Assembly: GCA_020430865.1 (NCBI GenBank)
Contig: JAGQIY010001240.1
Span: 1 to 8,016, forward strand
Reading direction: 5' to 3'
Source of the DNA: Myxococcales bacterium
Lineage (GTDB): Bacteria > Myxococcota > Polyangia > Polyangiales > Polyangiaceae
Length of the DNA: 8,016 bases
Of this stretch, positions 1-4,975 are shown piece after piece. The position numbers were made by a program, and so were the translations under genes. How positions within the stretch are numbered: the first letter of the stretch is position 1; every line of letters starts with the position of its first letter. The notes beneath the pieces are model-generated. The model was not told where the DNA came from and ran no database searches. It saw nothing but the letters and a program-made list of their open reading frames with translations.

Positions 1-417
1 GGGGCCTTGGATGGTCACCATGAACTCATCGCCATACCCGGCGACGGAGAGTTCCGGCACGGTCTTGCCTTCGGTCTTCGCCAGCATGGCGTTCGGACAT
101 TCCTCGTCGACGATGTAGCCGGCGACGTCGTCCAGGAAGGCTGGGTCATCCACCAGCGCCACATAGTCGCTGCGCTCGTGAGGCGGGAAGGGCGGGCTCG
201 GTGCGTCCTCGGATGGTGCCCGCGAGGTCTCCGGTGCGGGCGGCTCGGCGCTGGCCGATGCAGCTTCGCCTGTGGCGGAGCTGCTTGGCGCGGAGCCGCG
301 GCTCGGTGGAGGGCTCGCGGCTGAAGGGTCCGCGGGTGCGCTTGGCGGAGGTCCGCCGCCACAGCCAGCGCTGGTGAGCGTCGCGGCGATGCCAATCAAC
401 CTGAGTATGAAACGCAT
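1..417 (-). CDS. Putative lipoprotein, N-terminal part (runs off left edge)
   Basis: The reading frame is open from an ATG at 417 to the window edge, giving 139 residues without a stop. The start is basic and hydrophobic (MRFILRLIGIAATLTSAGC) and ends in a lipobox-like SAGC with Cys19, so the product is probably lipidated and anchored in the envelope. Residues 20-79 are a Pro/Ser/Ala-rich, probably disordered linker. A more ordered part begins near residue 80 (HERSDYVALVDDPAFLDDVA) and continues past the edge. No family is recognised from this fragment. No good Shine-Dalgarno is seen before the ATG. An in-frame GTG at 432 would add five residues and is a possible alternative start. The gene lies 103 bp downstream of the other minus-strand gene (521-1105) and could be transcribed with it, although a strong hairpin sits between them. 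Lipoprotein status is well supported; function is unknown. Confidence 0.75.
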   Translation of the reverse strand, partial: MRFILRLIGIAATLTSAGCGGGPPPSAPADPSAASPPPSRGSAPSSSATGEAASASAEPPAPETSRAPSEDAPSPPFPPHERSDYVALVDDPAFLDDVAGYIVDEECPNAMLAKTEGKTVPELSVAGYGDEFMVTIQGP

Positions 418-445
418 GCCGACATCATACACGGCAGCTCCGATG

Positions 446-464
446 TGGCGCGAACCTCGCGCCA
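446..464 (-). other. Perfect 8-bp GC-rich hairpin between two minus-strand genes
   Basis: TGGCGCGA at 446-453 and TCGCGCCA at 457-464 are exact reverse complements around a 3-nt loop. CGA/TCG at the base can add three pairs across a 2-nt bulge. The hairpin lies in the 103-bp gap between the stop at 521 and the lipoprotein start at 417, about 28 nt before that ATG on the minus strand. No T tract follows on the minus strand, so it is not a textbook intrinsic terminator. It could be an attenuator, a processing or stability element, or an operator. Confidence 0.4.
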
Positions 465-520
465 TCGATGCTCTCGTTGGCTGTCATCGACGAGCCTCGC
501 ACGGAGCGAACTCGGCGCGG

Positions 521-1105
521 CTAGCCCAAGCTCCGCATGATCTTCGGGATGGTCCCTGCCAGGTTCTCGTAGTGCTCGGGAGTGGGCTTCGTGCCGGCGA
601 AATGCAGCACCATGCCGCCGGGGCGCACCTCGATGTGGCCGGAGAAGCCCAGGTGGGCGAGCGCCTGACGCATTCCAAGTGGAAATGCTCGGTCTGCCTC
701 GCTGGGAGACGCGGCGAAGGTCGCCATGTGCTTGTCCCAGTGAGGATCACCGATGCTCACCGTGGGCATCTTCGCGTTCTCCAGGAACGAGACGCGCGTA
801 TTGAAGTGCTCGCCGCCTCGTGCCGCCGCGCGTAGCCGGAAGCGCTGGTCCGACACGAACGCGAGCACCGTGCGATCGAGAGGCTCCGTATCCTCCGGGG
901 CCATCCAAGGCTCCGCCAGGGTCACGTGGGTGTTCCCTTGGGCAAAAGACACCGAGTTGAAGTACACGGTACCGCTGTTCATGGTGTCGAAAGGCTCCCA
1001 GGCGCGAAACCACTCTTCGTTGGGATGCCCCTGGTAGGCGAGGCCGCGCGTGCGAGCCCAGTGGGCGATGCGCTCGGATCCTTCTGGGAGCCGCGGTTGG
1101 TCCAT
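521..1105 (-). CDS. Unrecognised 194-residue protein
   Basis: The complete frame runs from an ATG at 1105 to a TAG at 521-523 and encodes 194 residues. There is no signal peptide, membrane segment or lipobox, so the product is probably cytoplasmic. The N-terminal part has an ARTRGLAYQGHP stretch, then EEWFRAWEPF and a segment with a beta-strand pattern (SGTVYFNSVSFAQGNTHVTL). The C-terminal part contains PTVSIGDPHWDKHMATFAAS followed by a helix and strands (GHIEVRPGGMVLHFAG), then a final helix ending KIMRSLG. This outline resembles small proteins of unknown function common in myxobacteria, in which a 'GDP.wD..f' segment precedes an alpha/beta end, but I cannot name a family. The Shine-Dalgarno is weak. 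The gene diverges from the helical-repeat lipoprotein and lies upstream of the partial lipoprotein on the same strand. It is probably real because its frame is sensible and the overlapping plus-strand frame is arginine-rich nonsense. Confidence 0.82.
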   Translation of the reverse strand: MDQPRLPEGSERIAHWARTRGLAYQGHPNEEWFRAWEPFDTMNSGTVYFNSVSFAQGNTHVTLAEPWMAPEDTEPLDRTVLAFVSDQRFRLRAAARGGEHFNTRVSFLENAKMPTVSIGDPHWDKHMATFAASPSEADRAFPLGMRQALAHLGFSGHIEVRPGGMVLHFAGTKPTPEHYENLAGTIPKIMRSLG

Positions 1106-1183
1106 GCCCCAACTGTATCCCAGGAGCGCCCACTACGGGAGCGGAGCTTGACGCGTGCCTGCGCTCAAGGCACGAAGCCGGAC
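1106..1183. promoter_or_regulatory. Divergent spacer, promoters presumed but not identified
   Basis: This gap of about 80 bp separates the minus-strand start at 1105 from the preferred plus-strand start at 1184, so both promoters should lie here or inside the opposing gene. No hexamer pair close to a housekeeping consensus is seen. GGGAG at 1137-1141 lies 6 nt before an in-frame TTG at 1148. This is a good Shine-Dalgarno spacing and makes 1148 a possible start for the plus-strand gene; the spacer would then be only about 42 bp. Confidence 0.3.
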
Positions 1184-2869
1184 GTGGTGCAAAGCGGACG
1201 AGATCGGGGCTTGCAGGTAGAAACAGCTGGGCGCGCGGGTCGCAGCTCGAGGGCGCGCTGGCTTGCGGCGCTCGTGGCCGCTGGACTGGCGCTCGGAGCC
1301 GTCGCTTGTGGCGGGGGCGGGGGTGAGGAGAAGCCGGCAGAGACCTCGGGAGCCAGCGCTCAAGACGAAGCCAAGGCGACTCGATTGCTCGAGAAGGCCC
1401 GCGAGGAGCACTCCGAGGAGCGCCTGCGCATGATCATCGCTCGCTTCGGCCACACTCAGGCTGCCGAGTCGGCGAAGGCGGACCTGGGAGTGATCCTGGC
1501 GGGACAGGCCGACGAGGCGCTGAAGTCGGGCGACCTCGACAAGGCGGAGGAGAAGGCCCTGGAGGCCAAGGTGTATGGCGACCTCGACACCACGCGCAAG
1601 GCGCAGGAGGTGCTCGATCAGGTCGACGACCAGCGCGCGGATCTGGTGAGCAAGGACGCCAGCTCCATCGCCGAGAACGGCAAGTGCGCGAGCGCCCTCA
1701 AGCGCGTCGCGAACACGCTCGGGAAGAAGGCTCGCGGGCGCTACAAGAAGAAGGTTCAGGCTCAGTCCCGGGACGCCATCGTGAAATGCCTCGCGGAAAA
1801 AATTGAGGACGAGGTCGAGGCCGCGAACATCGACGGCGCGCGCTCCTTGCTCGAGCAGAGCGAGGTCAAGGTCGCCCTGGACAAGGAGGGCCAGTCGGCC
1901 GCAGAGAAGGCCCTGGCCAAGAGCATCGTCAAGCGCAGCCTGAGCACCGTCCAGCCGATGCTGGAGAGGCACGAGTGGCAGCCCGCGATCGACGAGGTCG
2001 ACAAGCTCCAGGCGAGCAAGACCCTGGACGCGCAGGAGTACGAGGCAGCGTTCAGCATCGTCCAGGATGCGATCCTGGCCTACCTGATCCAGCGCTCCAC
2101 CGAGGCCCTCAACGCGAAGAACCCGGGAGAAATCTGGACGGAAATCGAAGCCACCGAGAAGCTCGCGCGCTGGAAGCGCACTCCGGACGAGCTCTCCGAT
2201 CTCTACACCTACCTCTCGATGGCGATCGAGTGCGAGAACCTCGGCTGCAAGCGCGGCAAGCCGAAGCTGAAATACTCTTGGGGCAAGATCGATCTGAAAC
2301 CGCCGGCCGACGCCAAGGGCGGGACGGTCGCCTCGACCAAGCACGCCCAGAAGCTGTGGGTGATCGCGGACGGCAAAGACCTCTCGCTCATCGCCACGAA
2401 GGATCCGGGGTCGGCGACCGGCGCCGAGTTCTGGCAGCTCGCGGCGGGCTGGGCCGACGAGAAGCAGGTCAAGAGCCAGGACACGGAGCTCTGGCTGCCG
2501 CCGCAGGACCAGCTGCTGGGGACGCGCATCTGGGGTCCCCTGCGTCCGCCGAAGAAGGACTACCACCTGGGCGTCGTCAAGGAGGTCGTGGGCGGCAAGA
2601 ACGTCGTCGTCAAGCGCCTCTCAGACGACGAGGACGTGACCGTGGAGCTCAAGGACATCCGCGTCGGCACCCTGAAGAACGGCCTGCGCGTGATGGCGTT
2701 CTGCGTGGATCAAATCCAGCCGGAAAAGGCCAAGATCGACAAGGTGGTCACGACGGTCGGAGGTATCCCCAAGGTGAAGGTGATCTGCGACACCGAGAAG
2801 AAGGAGCGCGTGGAGGTGGCGAGCGCCCTGATCACCCAGAAGGCCTGGCTCCCTCCGAAGAAGCCATGA
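1184..2869 (+). CDS. Large helical-repeat lipoprotein with SH3-like C-terminal region
   Basis: The product is about 561 residues long from a GTG at 1184. The start is uncertain: TTG 1148 (good Shine-Dalgarno) and TTG 1211 are in the same frame, while the open frame back to 926 lies antisense to the neighbouring gene. A basic stretch (RSSRARW) leads into a hydrophobic segment and AVACGGGGG, with Cys42 as the likely lipidated residue; the Ala at -3 makes this a loose lipobox. Residues 60-350 are almost entirely charged and helical (LLEKAREEH, ALKSGDLDKAEEKALEAK, EWQPAIDEVDKLQ), in a pattern like TPR repeats, although no strict TPR consensus was verified. The remainder is more beta-rich. Residues 460-507 (YHLGVVKEVVGGKNVVV through VRVGTL-type strands) resemble a small SH3/Tudor-like barrel. 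No catalytic motif is seen, so a scaffold or assembly role at the envelope is a guess. The stop overlaps the start of the SixA gene by 4 bp, which suggests co-translation. Confidence 0.85.
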   Translation: MVQSGRDRGLQVETAGRAGRSSRARWLAALVAAGLALGAVACGGGGGEEKPAETSGASAQDEAKATRLLEKAREEHSEERLRMIIARFGHTQAAESAKADLGVILAGQADEALKSGDLDKAEEKALEAKVYGDLDTTRKAQEVLDQVDDQRADLVSKDASSIAENGKCASALKRVANTLGKKARGRYKKKVQAQSRDAIVKCLAEKIEDEVEAANIDGARSLLEQSEVKVALDKEGQSAAEKALAKSIVKRSLSTVQPMLERHEWQPAIDEVDKLQASKTLDAQEYEAAFSIVQDAILAYLIQRSTEALNAKNPGEIWTEIEATEKLARWKRTPDELSDLYTYLSMAIECENLGCKRGKPKLKYSWGKIDLKPPADAKGGTVASTKHAQKLWVIADGKDLSLIATKDPGSATGAEFWQLAAGWADEKQVKSQDTELWLPPQDQLLGTRIWGPLRPPKKDYHLGVVKEVVGGKNVVVKRLSDDEDVTVELKDIRVGTLKNGLRVMAFCVDQIQPEKAKIDKVVTTVGGIPKVKVICDTEKKERVEVASALITQKAWLPPKKP

Positions 2870-3456
2870 AGACGCTGCTCCTCATGCGGCACGCCAAGAG
2901 TAGCTGGGAAGCCACGGATGACTCCGGCGCTCCGCTCGGGGATCACGATCGACCGCTCAACAGGCGGGGGCACCGCGCGGCGCCCCGGATGGGCAGGCTG
3001 ATGCAAGAGCAGGGTTGGGCGCCGGACCTGGTGATCGGCTCCAGCGCTCAGCGAGTGAAGCAGACGCTGGATCATGCCTTGCCGGCAGCGGGCTACTTGG
3101 GCGAAGTGTTGCTCACCCCTCGCATCTACCTGAGCGGCGCCGAGGCGTACGTCTCCGTGATCCGCCGCATCGGCAGCCAGCTGCTGGTCTCGCGCCTGGA
3201 CGAGAGCAACGCTGAAGAAGAGCCCACCAGCGCCAAGATCCGCCTCCACGAGGCGCAGACGCTGCTCGTCGTGGGGCACAACCCCGACATCGAAGACCTG
3301 ATCACCGAGTGCAGCGGCGCACAGGAGCGCATGCCGACGGCTGCGCTCGCGGTCTTGAATTGCCCGGTGGAAAGCTGGCGTGAGTTCGATGGTGGCGGTT
3401 GCGAGCTGGTGCAGGTCTATCGCCCCCGAGAGCTGGACGCCTCCGTCCCCGCCTGA
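2866..3456 (+). CDS. sixA: SixA-type phosphohistidine phosphatase (histidine phosphatase superfamily)
   Basis: The product is 196 residues. Known members of this family hydrolyse phosphohistidine, for example on HPt domains or phosphotransfer proteins, through a phospho-His intermediate. The signature LLLMRHAKSSW places catalytic His9 beside Arg8. Further landmarks are DRPLNRRG (28-35), SSAQRVKQT with phosphate-pocket Arg63, and VVGHNPDIEDL with the second active-site His138. There is no signal peptide, so it should be cytoplasmic. It is longer than the usual 150-165 residues; the extra length is mostly a charged segment at about 103-130 (SRLDESNAEEEPTSAKIRL), just before the strand carrying His138. 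The ATG at 2866 overlaps the preceding TGA (ATGA), with GAAGAAG immediately upstream, so translational coupling to the lipoprotein gene is likely. All core residues are present, so activity is expected. The actual phosphoprotein partner cannot be inferred here. Confidence 0.93.
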   Translation: MKTLLLMRHAKSSWEATDDSGAPLGDHDRPLNRRGHRAAPRMGRLMQEQGWAPDLVIGSSAQRVKQTLDHALPAAGYLGEVLLTPRIYLSGAEAYVSVIRRIGSQLLVSRLDESNAEEEPTSAKIRLHEAQTLLVVGHNPDIEDLITECSGAQERMPTAALAVLNCPVESWREFDGGGCELVQVYRPRELDASVPA

Positions 3457-3559
3457 CTCTGCCTGGTACGACTGACTCTGGCGGCCGCTGGCGCCTGGCG
3501 GTCTAGGCCAATCGCGCCTCCCCCCACAACCCGAGCGATGAGCGGACGAAGGGAGCGCC
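3457..3559 (+). other. 103-bp spacer after sixA
   Basis: No gene is seen here. The sequence contains three TGGCG copies and a weak hairpin (CCGC/GCGG around GGCGCC, near 3483-3502) without a T tract, so a terminator is not convincing. At its end AAGGGAG (3549-3555), 4 nt before the ATG at 3560, is the clearest Shine-Dalgarno in the window and fixes the start of the next gene. Transcription from the upstream pair may continue into it. Confidence 0.4.
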
Positions 3560-4717
3560 ATGCGCCCCGCAATCGTTCTCTTCACGCTCTGCTGTGTCTT
3601 GGTCGCCGCCTGTGAGTCCATCTCTGAACCTCTGACCAGAGAGCAGCCCACGGACGCCAGCGACGACCGAGATGCGGCGGCTCCCGAAATTGAATCCCCA
3701 TGGAATGAACCGATGCCCTCGGGGGTGCGGAAGCCTGCGTCATTTCCGAATCTCGGCTTCGCGACCAGTGACACCGGGTCCCTCGTCGTCTTCGACCCCG
3801 CCAGCGGCTCGGTGCTGGCCGAGCATCCGCTCGGGAACAGCGTCTTCGATCTGGCGTGGTTGCCTGCCGCGTGTCGGTTGATGGTGCGCGTGTCGAGCAA
3901 CGGCCGTGCGCAGCGCGTGTTCGCGTACGAGCCTCGCAGGGAGGCCGGTCAGCTAGAGCTCGCCCTGCGGAGCGCCAGTGAAGAGTACTGGGGCGAGCCT
4001 CAGATTTTGGGGGTGAGGAGCTACGTTTCGACCAGCGGGCAGCGCCGTCCCGAGACGTTGTGGCTGACTCAAGGCGACCCAGTGCCCGAGTGGCAACGCC
4101 TCGGCTCGGAGCTTGAGTTGCTGAGCCTGGGCCGCGCTTGGCCACAGCCAGCTCACTGGGCAGCGTTACCCCAGGGCAATGTGGTGGCCATCGTGGGGCG
4201 GGCCGCGGCGACCGAGATCGCCTTCGCGGCGCTGGATGGATCGAGCGAGCACCTGGAGCGCTTCCCGCTGCCGCGAGCCACTGCACTGGCGACGCGCGGC
4301 GCCGACCTCTGGGTGTGGCAGGCGGCGGGCGCCGATACGGGGCCGCGCTTGTTGCGCTTCGCGGCGCTGGCACCCCTTGGCGCGCCAGGCTTCGAGCAGC
4401 CCTACCCAGGCGACGCCCGAGCGCTGGCGCTCGAAGCGGCGCCTCACCGCGCCATCGCGTTGCTCGAGACGCCGCGCGGCGCCTTGAGCTTGTGGAGCGC
4501 AGGGCAGGGCGCTGCATACGGCACGCGAGTCGACGCTCCAGTCACACACAGGTACCGCCCGCTTGCCCTGCAACCCCACGCAGCCTGGCTCGCGACGGAC
4601 AGCGGAGTCGTACGCTTCACGCTGCCGACGCTGAGCGTTGACAGCGCGTTCGTCGGTGGCACCCTGCGAGGACCAGTATTGATTCCGGGAGGAAAAGAGC
4701 TGAGCTGCGTTCGCTAG
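3560..4717 (+). CDS. Beta-rich, propeller-like lipoprotein of unknown function
   Basis: The product is 385 residues. The signal peptide MRPAIVLFTLCCVLVAAC ends in a clean lipobox (VAAC, Cys18), so it should be exported and lipidated. Residues 19-60 are acidic and Pro/Ser-rich, probably a flexible tether. From about residue 66 the protein is a series of short strands with turn motifs such as GSLVVFDPASGSVLAEHPLG, FDLAWLPAACRLMVRV, ADLWVWQAAG, GALSLWSAG and SGVVRFTLP. This spacing suggests a beta-propeller of the WD40/YVTN-like type, but no blade consensus is strict. No enzyme motif is visible. Such proteins may bind ligands or other proteins at the outer membrane; this is inference. The start is well supported by AAGGGAG just upstream. 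The gene is convergent with the amidohydrolase gene and lies 103 bp behind sixA. Confidence 0.85.
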   Translation: MRPAIVLFTLCCVLVAACESISEPLTREQPTDASDDRDAAAPEIESPWNEPMPSGVRKPASFPNLGFATSDTGSLVVFDPASGSVLAEHPLGNSVFDLAWLPAACRLMVRVSSNGRAQRVFAYEPRREAGQLELALRSASEEYWGEPQILGVRSYVSTSGQRRPETLWLTQGDPVPEWQRLGSELELLSLGRAWPQPAHWAALPQGNVVAIVGRAAATEIAFAALDGSSEHLERFPLPRATALATRGADLWVWQAAGADTGPRLLRFAALAPLGAPGFEQPYPGDARALALEAAPHRAIALLETPRGALSLWSAGQGAAYGTRVDAPVTHRYRPLALQPHAAWLATDSGVVRFTLPTLSVDSAFVGGTLRGPVLIPGGKELSCVR

Positions 4718-4975
4718 GAAACCGCCGAACTGCCATGGTTCCACTGGATAGCTCGCGGTTGGTACCCAACATCGGTCGAAGTGATCGCGCCCCACCCGCG
4801 CTACCGCCGCGGAACTCCCACCGTTGCCCGCGGCGCCGCCGGTCGGACTTGTGCCCCCGGTCGCTTCGCGTGACTCTTTGAATTCATCTAGCCCGATCAG
4901 CTGGCTCAGCCGAGAGCAACGAACGGAACGAGCATCGCCAAATGTCGAAGCATGGCGAATGGTACCACGCGGACT
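4718..4975. other. 258-bp spacer between convergent genes
   Basis: No credible gene is found; the short frames across it are shadows. Two small hairpins exist: GTTGG-TAC-CCAAC at 4758-4770, about 40 bp after the plus-strand stop, and one at 4936-4957 close to the minus-strand stop. A palindrome GCGGCGCCGC lies in the GC-rich middle (about 4830-4839). Termination of both converging transcripts is expected here, but neither hairpin is followed by a T tract. Confidence 0.45.
4936..4957 (-). terminator. Weak candidate terminator hairpin after the amidohydrolase gene
   Basis: Read on the minus strand, CGCCATG and CAT(TT)GGCG pair around a 6-nt loop (CTTCGA), giving 7 bp with a 2-nt bulge, about 18 nt past the stop at 4976. 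The following bases are not T-rich, so this could equally be chance. Confidence 0.2.

Noticed and set aside
926..1183. N-terminal extension of the helical-repeat lipoprotein back to an ATG at 926
   Set aside because: It would lie antisense to the 194-residue gene and place over 80 non-hydrophobic residues before the signal peptide. A start near 1148-1211 fits a lipoprotein.
1133..2566. Minus-strand open frame of 477 codons opposite the helical-repeat lipoprotein
   Set aside because: Leu/Arg/Val-rich shadow produced by high GC3 in the real gene; no domain, and the plus strand has a signal peptide and coherent helical repeats.
1975..2865. Possible long fusion upstream of SixA in the same frame
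   Set aside because: The upstream sequence is Arg/Gly/Asp-rich out-of-frame translation of the lipoprotein gene. The RHG-type motif begins seven residues after the ATG at 2866, as expected for the family.
2710..3900. Minus-strand open frame of 396 codons opposite sixA and the next gene
   Set aside because: Spans two genes and a spacer on the other strand and shows no recognisable domain.
4758..4770. Bidirectional terminator at GTTGG-TAC-CCAAC
   Set aside because: Only a 5-bp stem with no T tract on either side; kept as a note on the spacer only.
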